Assembly: GCA_026396355.1 (NCBI GenBank)
Contig: JAPLWY010000033.1
Coordinates: 1-23,236, forward strand
DNA from: Microcaldota archaeon
GTDB taxonomy: Archaea; Micrarchaeota; Micrarchaeia; Anstonellales; Anstonellaceae
Direction: 5' to 3'
DNA length: 23,236 nt
The translations under genes and the position numbers were made by a program. Under the pieces are notes generated by a model. It saw only the letters and a program-made list of their open reading frames with translations. It had not been told where the DNA came from and searched no databases. Position 1 is the first letter of the stretch; every line of letters begins with the position of its first letter. Below are positions 14,777-22,768 of the stretch, one piece after another.

Positions 14777-16615
14777 ATGGCAAAAGTGAAGCAGACCGCG
14801 GTTATCGAAGTTTCATCCGAAGCAGGCAGGAAGATAGGCGGCATCTACACCGTGCTTCGCAGCAAGGCAAAATACCTCCACAAGGAATTCGGGAACAAAT
14901 ACCTCCTGATAGGCATGCTGGACGAAAAGTGCGGGGAGGACATTGCGTTTGAGAGCCCGCCTTCCGAGATTGCGAAAATTTTCTCGAAGCTTGAGGCAGA
15001 GGGGATAAACTGCAAGTACGGGAAATGGAAGTACGGCGACAACGCGCAGATAATCTCGGTCGATGCAAGGCAGGCCGGCGAAAAGACAGTGGAATACGTG
15101 AATGGCGCCTTGCAAAGGGACACGCAGAAAAACTACCTGAAGTTCCTGCTCTGGAAGAATTTCGGCGTGGATTCGCTGATGGAGAAAAGCTGGGACTTTG
15201 ACGAGAACATCGTGTGGTGCTTCGGGGTCGGACGGCTGCTTGAGGAAATCTTCCTTGCCAATCTTTATGACACGAAATCCACTGTGCTGCAGTGCCATGA
15301 ATGGATTGCGGGCGCTGCGCTCCTTTACTGCAAGATAAGGGTGCCCGAAGTGGCATCGGTTTTCACCACGCACGCCACAGTGCTGGGAAGGACGCTTGCC
15401 TCGGCAGGCGTGGACGTGTACGGCGTGGCATCCAGCGCAAAGGAGCCGATTTCCACCAATGCGGCTTACGCGAACAGGGTGGAGGGCAAGCACCAGCTCG
15501 AGGCTGCGGCTGCGCGCGAATGCACTGTGTTCACCACGGTGAGCGAGACAGTGGCGCAGGAAGTGAAGTACATACTTGGAAGGGCGGCGGACATTGTCAC
15601 GGTCAATGGCATTGAATACGAAGCGAAGAAGATGGACAGCCAGGAGATGCGCGTGCTTTCGCAGCATGCCAGGCGCGAGCTTTGCCAGCTTTTGGAGGCG
15701 TGCTTCATAAGCTACTACGAGCAGAGGTATGACGACGCGCTTTTCACCTATATTTCCGGAAGGTACGAGTTCACCAACAAGGGATTTGACCTTTACATAG
15801 AGGCGCTTGGCAAGCTGAATGCAAAGCTGAGAAAGAGCAGCAAGAACGCGAGAAGGGTGTTTGCATTCGTGTGCGCGCCAAGCTCGGTTAGGGGCCCGAA
15901 GATTTCGATAATAAAGAATTACCTGCTGCTGGACAAGATAGGGGACATACTCGAGGTGCTGCCTGAGCTCCATGGCAAGCCCTACATAAACATGCAGTCC
16001 TCGCTTTCGCTCCTTTCCGGCGAAATCCGCGCAGATATTGAGAACATGGCAAAGGGGTTCATAAAGGACGGCGACCGGCCGCACATCAACTGCTATGACC
16101 TCACCTATGCCAATGACGCGATAATAAACGCCTGCGTGAAGGCTGGGCTGACGAATTCCAAGGACGATGTTGTCAAGGTGATATTCTACCCGACCTACAT
16201 GAAGCCCAACGACGGGCTGATGAACCTGAATTATTATGATGTCATTTCTGCGATGGATGTTGGCGTGTTCCCCTCGCGCTACGAGCCGTTCGGCTACACC
16301 CCGGTGGAGGCCGCCTCGGTGGAAGACATTGCAATCACCTCGGACATGACCGGCTTTGGAAGGTTCATAATGAAAAAAGCTGAAAAGGGGTGCGGGGTGG
16401 ATGTCATAAGGATGGCTGGCAGGAGCGCGTCGCAGTCGTCCGACGAGCTTGCGGACAGGCTCGAGGAGTATTACCGCATGACGCCTGAAAAGCTCGAGTC
16501 CGCAAAGAGAAGCGCATACAGGATGATGAAGCACGTGGACTGGGGCGCGCTGGTCAGGAACTATTACAGCGCCTATGAGCTGGCGCTGGAAAAGAAAGGG
16601 AAGGAAAAAATATAG
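14777..16615 (+). CDS. Glycogen synthase, GT3 (eukaryote-like) family
   Basis: The 612-residue product resembles the GT3 glycogen synthases of fungi and animals and some archaeal and bacterial relatives, which add glucose from a nucleotide sugar to the non-reducing end of glycogen. Family features in order: EVSSEAGRKIGGIYTVL (residues 11-27) for the nucleotide-sugar loop; QCHEWIAGAALLYCK (near 172); FTTHATVLGRTL (near 196); VFTTVSETVAQE with DIVTVNGIE (near 250-280); ISGRYEFTNKGFDLYIEAL (near 325-345); and the C-terminal PSRYEPFGYTPVEAASVED (near 497-515) with the glutamate pair of the retaining GT-B fold. Length is close to the GT3 norm, though without the regulatory N- and C-terminal extensions of the animal enzyme. 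It ends six nt from the convergent DUF5752-like gene and starts the glycogen gene block. Confidence 0.92.
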   Translation: MAKVKQTAVIEVSSEAGRKIGGIYTVLRSKAKYLHKEFGNKYLLIGMLDEKCGEDIAFESPPSEIAKIFSKLEAEGINCKYGKWKYGDNAQIISVDARQAGEKTVEYVNGALQRDTQKNYLKFLLWKNFGVDSLMEKSWDFDENIVWCFGVGRLLEEIFLANLYDTKSTVLQCHEWIAGAALLYCKIRVPEVASVFTTHATVLGRTLASAGVDVYGVASSAKEPISTNAAYANRVEGKHQLEAAAARECTVFTTVSETVAQEVKYILGRAADIVTVNGIEYEAKKMDSQEMRVLSQHARRELCQLLEACFISYYEQRYDDALFTYISGRYEFTNKGFDLYIEALGKLNAKLRKSSKNARRVFAFVCAPSSVRGPKISIIKNYLLLDKIGDILEVLPELHGKPYINMQSSLSLLSGEIRADIENMAKGFIKDGDRPHINCYDLTYANDAIINACVKAGLTNSKDDVVKVIFYPTYMKPNDGLMNLNYYDVISAMDVGVFPSRYEPFGYTPVEAASVEDIAITSDMTGFGRFIMKKAEKGCGVDVIRMAGRSASQSSDELADRLEEYYRMTPEKLESAKRSAYRMMKHVDWGALVRNYYSAYELALEKKGKEKI

Positions 16616-16621
16616 CCGCCT

Positions 16622-16894
16622 TTACTGCTTGTGGAGCCGGAGGAGCGCCATGCGCACCTTCTCGTCGTTTCCAGATACTGCCTTGAATTTCATGGAGAGC
16701 GAATGCTCGCCAAGCATCTCAAGCCAGGGCGAGAAATGCCTGCCGTTCGTGTGATATATCACGCTTGCAAGCGGCACGGCTTTTATCCTGGCGAAAAGCT
16801 CGGGCACGCTTTTTGCGCGCCCCATCTCCTTCCCGTCCGGCGTCCTGAAGACAAACTCCTTTCCTGGCTGGCATTCGTGCTGCAGCATATTCAT
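16622..16894 (-). CDS. DUF5752-like small protein in the glycogen operon
   Basis: The 90-residue product has the look of the DUF5752 family: a strand-rich start (KEFVFRTPDGKEMGRAKS), a helix (VPELFARIKAVP), then SVIYHTNGRHFSPWLEMLGE, where a histidine-bearing stretch precedes a Trp and an acidic turn, and a helical end. The molecular role of this family is not known to me. Its ATG overlaps the stop of the GH57 gene by four bases (ATGA), and GGAGG lies a few bases upstream inside that gene. Co-translation with the glycosidase is therefore likely, which ties it to glycogen or maltodextrin metabolism. It is probably cytoplasmic and has no signal peptide. Confidence 0.8.
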   Translation of the reverse strand: MNMLQHECQPGKEFVFRTPDGKEMGRAKSVPELFARIKAVPLASVIYHTNGRHFSPWLEMLGEHSLSMKFKAVSGNDEKVRMALLRLHKQ

Positions 16895-18147
16895 GCACCT
16901 CCTAGTCGTGACTTGAAGTCCTGGATTATGTTCATGTAATTGATGAAACCTTCATAAGGGTTTTGGTAATGCGAGAAATACTTGTGCACGTCGCCGTCGG
17001 CAAGCGACTTGGTGCAAAGGTAGTAGAGGTGGTCGCTGCTCTGGAGCAGCCGCCAAGCTTCCAAAGCCTCGCCGCCCTGGCGCATTGCCGGCTCGCCAAG
17101 CGACTGCAGCTCGTCAAAGCAGGCGCGCTGCATGTCATTGCCCAGCCAGGCGGACAGGTCGCGCTCCATGTCAGCCCACGAGGTAGGAAGGTGCACGTCG
17201 ATTTCGCCGCGCGCGTCCCACTCCGCGACCTCGCGCGCCATCTGAAAGTTCAGGTTGGGATGCGACAGGCATTCGGAAGGGAGGTGGCGCAGGAAGGAGA
17301 AAATCCCGGTCTCGCTCCACTGGTGCTCGCCGAATGTCTCAAAGTCAAGGAAAATGTTGATGCACTGCCCGTCGCAGTTTGCAAGCCATTTTGCGTATTT
17401 CTCCGCGGTGAGGGGCCATTCCTTCCAGCCTCGCGAGGAGAAGCGGTAGCCCACATCGTCTGAAAGCGGGTAGTTGCGAAGAAGGGCGTTTATTTTGCTG
17501 CAGCTTTTGGGGCGGTAGAGGAAGTTGGGGGAGCGGCCGCCCAGCGCGCCTTCCGTGCCTTCTGCAACAATGCCGGAATAGCCCATTGCCTCTGCGCGCA
17601 TGGCTATTTCGTTTGAGAAAATGGATTCTGTGTTGCGGAACACGCGCGGCGTGACGCCCAGCAGGGATTTGATTGCCTCGTGGTGCATTGCAACCTGGCA
17701 GTTGAATTCCTCTGGGTCGCGGTAGAAGGAGGCAAGCGAGTGGTAGTAGGTTTCAGCGAGAAAGTCCACGCAGCCCGTGTCTGCCAGCCTGCGGAACGAG
17801 TCCAGCACGTCCTTGCCAAACATCCTGCACTGCTCCAGGAATACCCCGGTGAGGCTGAAGGAGAACTTGAAGTCCCCGCCGTTTTCCTCTATGAGCTTGA
17901 GCAAAAGCTCGTTTGCCGGAAGGTAGCATTTTTGCGCGACCTTGCGGAACACGCGCTCGTTGAGCTCGCGGTTGAAGTAGGCGTCCATCGGGGAGGGAGG
18001 CAATTTGCCGGAGAGCACGCTGAGGAGCTGCACTTTTTTCAGCCGGAGGGGCTGGTGCACCTGGAAATACATGCATATGCTTGCCATTTTCCCAACCCAT
18101 TCATTTTTCCTGCGCCTTTCCTGCGCAAATGCCTGCCATTTTTTCAT
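16891..18147 (-). CDS. GH57-family alpha-glucan glycosidase/transferase
   Basis: The 418-residue product carries the conserved GH57 regions: FQVHQPLRL (HQP at 31-33), GVFLEQ (near 101), VFRNTESIFSNE with the expected nucleophile E174, and IFLDFETFGEHQW with the expected acid/base D268. GH57 enzymes are retaining alpha-amylases, 4-alpha-glucanotransferases or branching enzymes; beside glycogen synthases, glycogen trimming or rearrangement is likely. At about 400 residues it fits the short alpha-amylase-like branch rather than long branching enzymes. There is no signal peptide, so it acts in the cytoplasm. The start is uncertain. The ATG at 18147 has an AGGA-containing upstream stretch and lies 25 nt after the GT4 stop. 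The ATG at 18087 would begin MASICMYFQVHQP, closer to the usual family N-terminus. It overlaps the next gene by four nt. Confidence 0.92.
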   Translation of the reverse strand: MKKWQAFAQERRRKNEWVGKMASICMYFQVHQPLRLKKVQLLSVLSGKLPPSPMDAYFNRELNERVFRKVAQKCYLPANELLLKLIEENGGDFKFSFSLTGVFLEQCRMFGKDVLDSFRRLADTGCVDFLAETYYHSLASFYRDPEEFNCQVAMHHEAIKSLLGVTPRVFRNTESIFSNEIAMRAEAMGYSGIVAEGTEGALGGRSPNFLYRPKSCSKINALLRNYPLSDDVGYRFSSRGWKEWPLTAEKYAKWLANCDGQCINIFLDFETFGEHQWSETGIFSFLRHLPSECLSHPNLNFQMAREVAEWDARGEIDVHLPTSWADMERDLSAWLGNDMQRACFDELQSLGEPAMRQGGEALEAWRLLQSSDHLYYLCTKSLADGDVHKYFSHYQNPYEGFINYMNIIQDFKSRLGGA

Positions 18148-18172
18148 CCTGTTTTCCTGATTTATCCTTTCT

Positions 18173-19330
18173 TTAATTGCCTAAAACCTCATTATAAACC
18201 CCGATTGTTTTTTTCGCGGTCTCGCGCCAGCCCAGCGTGCGCACCTCGACTATTTGGTGCTGAGACATGGTGCGCGAGAGCGGTGGGTAGCGCAATAGCG
18301 CAAGCAGCTGGGATGCCATTTCGTCAATGTCCCAGAAATCCACCAGCAGGCAGTTCTTCGCCACTTCTGTAACTCCTGACGTTTTGGAAATTATGCACGG
18401 AGTGCCGCTTGCCATTGCCTCAAGCGAGGTTATGCCGAACGGCTCGCTCACGCTTGGCATCACGTATGCGTCGCAGTGCGAGTAGATGTGGTGCTTCTCA
18501 TTCTCAGGCACAAAGCCCCAGAAGGAAACCCTGTCTGAAATCCCAAGCTCTATTGAAAGCGAAAGCAGGCGCGGAAGCAGTGGCCCGTCGCCCACCACCA
18601 AGAAGCGCGCATTCCTCTCATAATCCAGCACGCGCTTTGCCGCGCGCAGGAACTGCTCTGGGCCTTTCTGGTGGGAAAGCCGCCCTAAGAAGAGCACCAG
18701 CTTTTCCTTGCGATGGCGTTCCGTCCTGTGCACGAATTTTTCAGCGTCAACCCCGTTGTGTATGACTCGCAGCCTGCCAGCATCAGCGCCGTATTTTTCC
18801 GCCAGCTGCGCGCGCGTCCTTCCGCTCACCGCGATTGTGCGGTCTGCAGAGCGGACTCCTAACGATTCAATGTCTGAAATCCAGTTCCAGGGAATCGGGT
18901 TGCGGTCAAACTCCGTGCTGTGTATTGTAAGCACGAGGGGCTTTTTGAGAAAATCGCGCACTGCAAGCCCTGCTGGAACAGTGAGCCAGTCATGGCAGTG
19001 CACCAAGTCATAATGCACGCCGCTTTCGCGCACTGCGGCAAGCGCAAGCTTGGCGAATTCGTCTGTGGTGCCTATGATGTCTGAGGGGTAGTTGCTGTTG
19101 TGCGGCATCTGGATTATGTTGCCGTATGCGCCTATCCTCTGCGCCAAGCTGCCAAGCTCGATGAGGCGGACATTTTTGTGGGGGGAGAAAATGCCTGCGC
19201 GCTGCTTTGGAAGGAACAGGTCCACTTCCACCCCGAGCGCGGCTAAGTTTGACACTAGCTCAAAGCAGTGCACGCCCAGCCCTCCGGTTATTGAAGGGGG
19301 GTACTCCCATCCAAGCATCGCTACCCGCAA
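18173..19330 (-). CDS. GT4-family glycosyltransferase (glycogen-synthase-like)
   Basis: The 385-residue GT-B glycosyltransferase shows the N-terminal loop MLGWEYPPSITGGLGVH, DLVHCHDWLTVPAGLA (near 110-125), VIHNGVDAEKF (near 190), FLGRLSHQKGPEQFLRAA (near 213-230) and the retaining GT4 signature EPFGITSLEAMASGTP (near 295-310). Members of this group in archaea and bacteria are often encoded with GH57 proteins and are annotated as glycogen or starch synthases or alpha-glucosyltransferases. The precise acceptor cannot be told from sequence. The start is a TTG at 19330, which keeps the first beta strand intact (MRVAMLGWEY); the first ATG, at 19318, would remove it. It is the first gene of a minus-strand operon with the GH57 and DUF5752-like genes, divergent from the debranching enzyme gene. 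Confidence 0.9.
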   Translation of the reverse strand: MRVAMLGWEYPPSITGGLGVHCFELVSNLAALGVEVDLFLPKQRAGIFSPHKNVRLIELGSLAQRIGAYGNIIQMPHNSNYPSDIIGTTDEFAKLALAAVRESGVHYDLVHCHDWLTVPAGLAVRDFLKKPLVLTIHSTEFDRNPIPWNWISDIESLGVRSADRTIAVSGRTRAQLAEKYGADAGRLRVIHNGVDAEKFVHRTERHRKEKLVLFLGRLSHQKGPEQFLRAAKRVLDYERNARFLVVGDGPLLPRLLSLSIELGISDRVSFWGFVPENEKHHIYSHCDAYVMPSVSEPFGITSLEAMASGTPCIISKTSGVTEVAKNCLLVDFWDIDEMASQLLALLRYPPLSRTMSQHQIVEVRTLGWRETAKKTIGVYNEVLGN

Positions 19331-19377
19331 AGAAACACGCCTTCAGAAGTTTCCCACGAAGATAAAGCGCAACTGTT

Positions 19378-19387
19378 TTTAATAAAG
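19378..19387 (+). promoter_or_regulatory. Divergent promoter region, TATA box for the debranching gene
   Basis: TTTAATAAAG lies about 22 nt before the ATG at 19404, a leaderless spacing. The same AT stretch read on the minus strand (CTTTATTAAA) could serve the GT4 gene at 19330 with a leader of about 25 nt. One compact 73-nt region would then drive both arms of the glycogen cluster. Confidence 0.45.
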
Positions 19388-19403
19388 CTATCGATATACG
19401 TGC

Positions 19404-20678
19404 ATGGCAATGATTTTTGGCCCGCTGAAGGCCGAGCAGTGCCTTGCGCTGGAATGGGTGCTCCCCGGCCGCACAGGCTCCTACTCGTCATCCACAGTCG
19501 CTTTTGCCAACACAAGAAAGCAGCACGGGCTCCTTGTTTCCTCAAGCGGCGCAGCGCGCCATCTTCTTGTCTCAAAGTTCGAGGAGAAAATGGAAAACGG
19601 CAAAGCAGAATGGTCCTTATCCACCAACCAGTACCAGGGCGCAATCCACCCAGACGGGTATGCACACCTGAAGGCTTTTTCCTCAAGCCCGCTGCCCACC
19701 TTTGAGTATGAGGCAGGCGGGGCAAGGGTGGAAAAGACGATTTTCCCGATTGAGGGCGCTGAGGCTTTTGGCGTGCGCTATGCGATTTTCTCAAAAGTTC
19801 CGCTCAAGTTTTCAGCAAGGCCTTTCCTGAATTTTAGGGCAAGCGACAGCGTGGCCAACTGGAAGGGAGGCTATGAGCTTGCCTGCGGAGAAAAATTTGT
19901 GAGCGCAAAGCGGCAGGGAATGTCTGCCAGCGTGTTCTCTGGGGAGTGCGCGTTTGCAAGAAAGGAGGAATGGTATTACAACATGCTTTACGCGCGCGAT
20001 GCCGAGAGGCAGACCGAGTGCGTTGAAATGCATTTCTCGCCCGGCGAATTCTCGTTCCAGTGCAAGGGCAATTGCGAAATATTCATTGTTGCGTGCGAGG
20101 GGGAAGTGCCGAAAATAGACGCTGGCGCTGAATTCGAGCGCGCGCTTGCAAAAGCAAAGTCGGTTGTCGGCCCTGCAGGGCAGGAAAAGCCAAAGGACGA
20201 GTTCCTGTGCGCGCTTTTGCAGGCTGCTGATGCGTTCGTGGTTTCGCGCCAAGGCAAGCCCTCGATAATCGCGGGTTACCCGTGGTTTGGCGAGTGGGGG
20301 CGGGATTCTTTCATTTCATTGGAAGGGCTGCTGCTTTGCACTGGAAGGCATGCCGAGGCAAAGGGGGTGCTCCTGCGGTTTGCCTCGAGGATAGAGGCAG
20401 GCCTGGTGCCTAACTTGATTTCATTGGATGGCAAGGCTGCCTACAATGCTGCTGATGCCTCGCTTTGGTTCCTGCGCGCCTGTTCGCAATATGCGGCTGC
20501 GGCAAAGGATGCCGTGTTTGTTTCCGAGATTTACCTGCCCTCTGCCAAGAAAATCGTGGAAGGCTATGTGAATGGCACGCAAAATGGAATATGCGTGGAT
20601 AAGGACGGATTGGTGCGCGCTGGCGCTGCGGGCCCGAACCGGCGGCAGCCCCACTCCACGCTGGGGAAAGCCAATTGA
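19404..20678 (+). CDS. Glycogen debranching enzyme, N-terminal part (gene disrupted)
   Basis: Archaeal/bacterial-type glycogen debranching enzymes (GDE_N plus GDE_C) remove alpha-1,6 branches in the cytoplasm. This frame holds the GDE_N sandwich domain (residues about 10-270, with TGSYSSSTVAFANTRKQHGL near the start). It also holds the first part of the (alpha/alpha)6 catalytic domain: GYPWFGEWGRDSFISLEGLL near 290-310, and AAYNAADASLWFLRA near 346-360. After GICVDKDGLVRAG (about residue 407) the sequence stops matching the family and ends in a tail of 16 residues. The rest of the enzyme continues in the next frame from about 20635. The ATG at 19404 follows a TATA-like box. The coding content up to 20633 is normal; the break is described with the C-terminal part. 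Confidence 0.85.
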   Translation: MAMIFGPLKAEQCLALEWVLPGRTGSYSSSTVAFANTRKQHGLLVSSSGAARHLLVSKFEEKMENGKAEWSLSTNQYQGAIHPDGYAHLKAFSSSPLPTFEYEAGGARVEKTIFPIEGAEAFGVRYAIFSKVPLKFSARPFLNFRASDSVANWKGGYELACGEKFVSAKRQGMSASVFSGECAFARKEEWYYNMLYARDAERQTECVEMHFSPGEFSFQCKGNCEIFIVACEGEVPKIDAGAEFERALAKAKSVVGPAGQEKPKDEFLCALLQAADAFVVSRQGKPSIIAGYPWFGEWGRDSFISLEGLLLCTGRHAEAKGVLLRFASRIEAGLVPNLISLDGKAAYNAADASLWFLRACSQYAAAAKDAVFVSEIYLPSAKKIVEGYVNGTQNGICVDKDGLVRAGAAGPNRRQPHSTLGKAN

Positions 20679-21282
20679 AATCAATGCGCTGTGGTATGAT
20701 GTACTGATGTCCTGCAGCAAGGATTTCAGGAAGGAGGACGGGAAATTTTCCGAAATGTGCGGGGAGCTGGCTGCAAAATGCGAGCATTCGTTTGCCAAGT
20801 TCTGGAATGCAAAGGAAAAGTGCCTGTATGATGTGATAGAGCCGAACTCTGAAAAAGTGCGCCCCAACCAGATATTTGCAGTTTCGCTTGCGCACTCTGC
20901 GCTTTCTCCTGGACGGTGCGAGGCGGTTTTTGCCAAGGTTACAAAAGAGCTTCTCACCCCGCTTGGCTTGCGCACGCTTTCACCGCGTGACCCCGATTAC
21001 CGAGGAAAGTATATTGGAAGCATGGCTGAGCGCGACCGCGCTTACCATAATGGTTGCGTCTGGCCTTACCTGATGGGCGCATACATTGATGCCAAGCTGA
21101 GAGTGGAAGGCGGGGATGCAGCCTGCCTCAAGCTTCTTGCCCCGTTCGCAAAGCAGATGGAAAAATACGGAGTGGGCAGCCTGCCCGAAATTCTGGAAGG
21201 AGACACGCTGCGCGCAGAGGGCTGCATTGCGCAGGCATGGAGCGTGGCAGAAGTGCTGAGAATCTACACCAAGCTGAAATAG
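20635..21282 (+). CDS. Glycogen debranching enzyme, C-terminal part (gene disrupted)
   Basis: This segment is the second half of the GDE_C catalytic domain: RTGGSPTPRWGKPIEINALW right after the break, then VRPNQIFAVSLAHSALSP, LGLRTLSPRDPDYRGKYIGS, RAYHNGCVWPYLMGAYIDA and AEGCIAQAWSVAEVLRIYTK at the end. It lies in a frame shifted by +1 from the N-terminal part. An ATG at 20572 opens this frame, but the codons between it and 20635 are the wrong frame of the N-terminal half, so they are not expected to be real. The family normally has a segment like LTWMDA just before the GG-TPR motif. It is absent here in every frame, so about two dozen bases seem to be missing. The enzyme as written would not be made whole. 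Confidence 0.82.
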   Translation, partial: RTGGSPTPRWGKPIEINALWYDVLMSCSKDFRKEDGKFSEMCGELAAKCEHSFAKFWNAKEKCLYDVIEPNSEKVRPNQIFAVSLAHSALSPGRCEAVFAKVTKELLTPLGLRTLSPRDPDYRGKYIGSMAERDRAYHNGCVWPYLMGAYIDAKLRVEGGDAACLKLLAPFAKQMEKYGVGSLPEILEGDTLRAEGCIAQAWSVAEVLRIYTKLK

Positions 21283-21319
21283 CGCAAGTGTCTTCAATAA
21301 ATCCAAACTGCCAGCTTCT

Positions 21320-22558
21320 TCAGACCTCAAACGTCTCGCCCAGCTTGGGCGCAACCGCGTCAAAGCCCTCAAGCTGCAATTCGTCCGCGAACTTCTGGCA
21401 CGAGTCGCCATGCATGCAGAACACTTTTTTGGGCGAGAGGTGCTCCACCAGCTCGAACAATTCTTTCCTGCCTGCGTGCGCGGAAAAGTCAAGGTATGAC
21501 CAGCTTGCCTTGGGCTTTATCTTCACCCCGTCGTATTCCACGTAATTCTTGTTTATCAGGTTGTGCCCGTTGGTGTCCTCCACGCAATAGCCAGTGCAAA
21601 TCGCCTTTGACTCGGGGCCCAATTGAAGAAGGTAGGAAAGCGCAGGACCGCCTTGCAGCATGCCCGCAGTCGCGATTATCACGCACGGCTTCCGCATGAC
21701 TTTTCCGCGGTCGCTCTTGCGCATTATGGGCGTGCATGAATCCATGTCATGCCTGAATTTCTTGAACTCGTTTATGTAGGAAGAGAAGTGCGAAAGCGTC
21801 TCTGAAACGCGCCAGCCCATCCCGTCAACGTAAATGTCCACATCCTTGTTAACCGAGCGCACTATGCGCATGAGCTCCTGCGTCCTGCCGATTGCGAATG
21901 CAGGGAGCAGCACTGTGCCGCCCTGCCCTAAAGTCTCGTCGAGCTGGCGCGCGAACTCGATTTCAAGGTCTTTCCTTTTCGGGTGGTCGCGGTCGGAATA
22001 AGTGCTTTCAATCATGAGAACGTCCGGGTTTTCAGGCGGATACTCTGAGGGGAAAGTGGTTTTGGTCGGCTCGCCCTTGAAGTCGCCGGAATAGACAAAG
22101 CGCTTGCCTCCTGTCTCAACATCCACCATTGAGGCACCAGGAATGTGCCCGGCAGAGTAAAGCGTGACAGTGGACTCGCCTATCTCATACCATTTCTTGA
22201 AGGAGAGCAAGGTGGTGGACTGCTTGAGGCGCTTGTTGTGGCTTTGGTTGTAGGGGTGCTCGCCGCGCCTGTCCATCAGGCGCATGGAGTCCTCGATTAT
22301 TATTTCGGAGAGCGCGGCTGTTGGCGGGGTGGAAATCACTTCGGGCGAGCCGGACTTGAAAAGCGAGGGGAAAAACCCGGAGTGGTCAAGGTGCGCGTGA
22401 GACATTATCGCAAAGTCAGGGTTTGCAGGAGGCTGGAGAGGGTAGGGCTCTTCTGTGTGTATTTTCAGGCCGCAGTCGAACATTATTTTGTCCTCGCCCG
22501 AGAGAAGCACGCAGCTTCGCCCGACTTCAGATGCAGCCCCAAGAAACGTAAGTTCCAC
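21320..22558 (-). CDS. Beta-CASP metallo-beta-lactamase-fold ribonuclease (aCPSF2-like)
   Basis: The 412-residue product is a stand-alone archaeal beta-CASP nuclease, related to the cleavage factor CPSF73 and to RNase J, acting on RNA in the cytoplasm. Metal-ligand motifs are present in order: HAHLDHSG (residues 54-61), the histidine in SAGHIPGAS (near 137), and the aspartate in YSGDFKGEPT (near 155). The beta-CASP motifs follow: IESTYSDRDH (near 183), DFSAHAGRKEL (near 365) and FCMHGD (near 385). It lacks the N-terminal KH domains of aCPSF1, hence the aCPSF2-like label. The start is a GTG at 22558, giving MELTFLGAASEVGRS, the expected family N-terminus. A 22599-22680 structured element lies 40 nt upstream, where a leader or promoter would be. 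It converges on the debranching enzyme gene. Confidence 0.93.
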   Translation of the reverse strand: MELTFLGAASEVGRSCVLLSGEDKIMFDCGLKIHTEEPYPLQPPANPDFAIMSHAHLDHSGFFPSLFKSGSPEVISTPPTAALSEIIIEDSMRLMDRRGEHPYNQSHNKRLKQSTTLLSFKKWYEIGESTVTLYSAGHIPGASMVDVETGGKRFVYSGDFKGEPTKTTFPSEYPPENPDVLMIESTYSDRDHPKRKDLEIEFARQLDETLGQGGTVLLPAFAIGRTQELMRIVRSVNKDVDIYVDGMGWRVSETLSHFSSYINEFKKFRHDMDSCTPIMRKSDRGKVMRKPCVIIATAGMLQGGPALSYLLQLGPESKAICTGYCVEDTNGHNLINKNYVEYDGVKIKPKASWSYLDFSAHAGRKELFELVEHLSPKKVFCMHGDSCQKFADELQLEGFDAVAPKLGETFEV

Positions 22559-22598
22559 TCAAACCACCAGTGAAAAATTTCCGCAGAGATTATTCGGC

Positions 22599-22680
22599 TA
22601 TCGTAAATGTGCTTTTTGCTCGGCAAAAAGCATCAGACATCTGCCACTCGCGGCAGATGCAGATTATCAAATTTACGATA
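22599..22680. repeat. Three-way-junction inverted-repeat element
   Basis: Three perfect stems nest within 82 nt. The outer arms are TATCGTAAAT (22599-22608) and ATTTACGATA (22671-22680), 10 bp. Inside is a 10-bp hairpin, TGCTTTTTGC and GCAAAAAGCA (22610-22632), with a 3-nt loop. A second 8-bp hairpin, CATCTGCC and GGCAGATG (22638-22659), has a 6-nt loop. It sits between divergent genes and codes for nothing obvious. It may be a structured RNA (for example a leader of the nuclease gene), a cruciform protein-binding site, or a small palindromic mobile element. Only one copy is seen in the window. Confidence 0.8.
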
Positions 22681-22747
22681 CAATGGAAAAGCTTCCCGGG
22701 CTATGTTTATAGACTGATGCCCGACCAAGCGGACGGTCTCGGCGTGG

Positions 22748-22767
22748 AACAGGGCAAAACAGGGCAA
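22748..22767 (+). repeat. Tandem 10-nt direct repeat upstream of the regulator gene
   Basis: AACAGGGCAA occurs twice head to tail (22748-22757 and 22758-22767), directly before the TATA box at 22769. The position suits an operator or activator site, perhaps for autoregulation by the winged-helix protein encoded next; this is inference. Confidence 0.5.
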
Positions 22768-22768
22768 G

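Noticed and set aside
14766..14789. Seven-codon upstream frame MVKRWQK overlapping the glycogen synthase start
   Set aside because: Its ATG lies just before the GGTGA site used by the real gene and it has no ribosome-binding site of its own; it looks like chance.
14813..16534. 573-residue open frame opposite glycogen synthase
   Set aside because: It is a mirror of the GT3 coding sequence caused by biased third positions; it has no recognisable domain and the plus-strand family match is clear.
22690..22747. Possible second small RNA: a TATA-like GTTTATAGAC with weak GC-rich inverted repeats after it
   Set aside because: The pairing is imperfect (CCGACC with GGTCTCGG) and no box C/D or other RNA signature is present.
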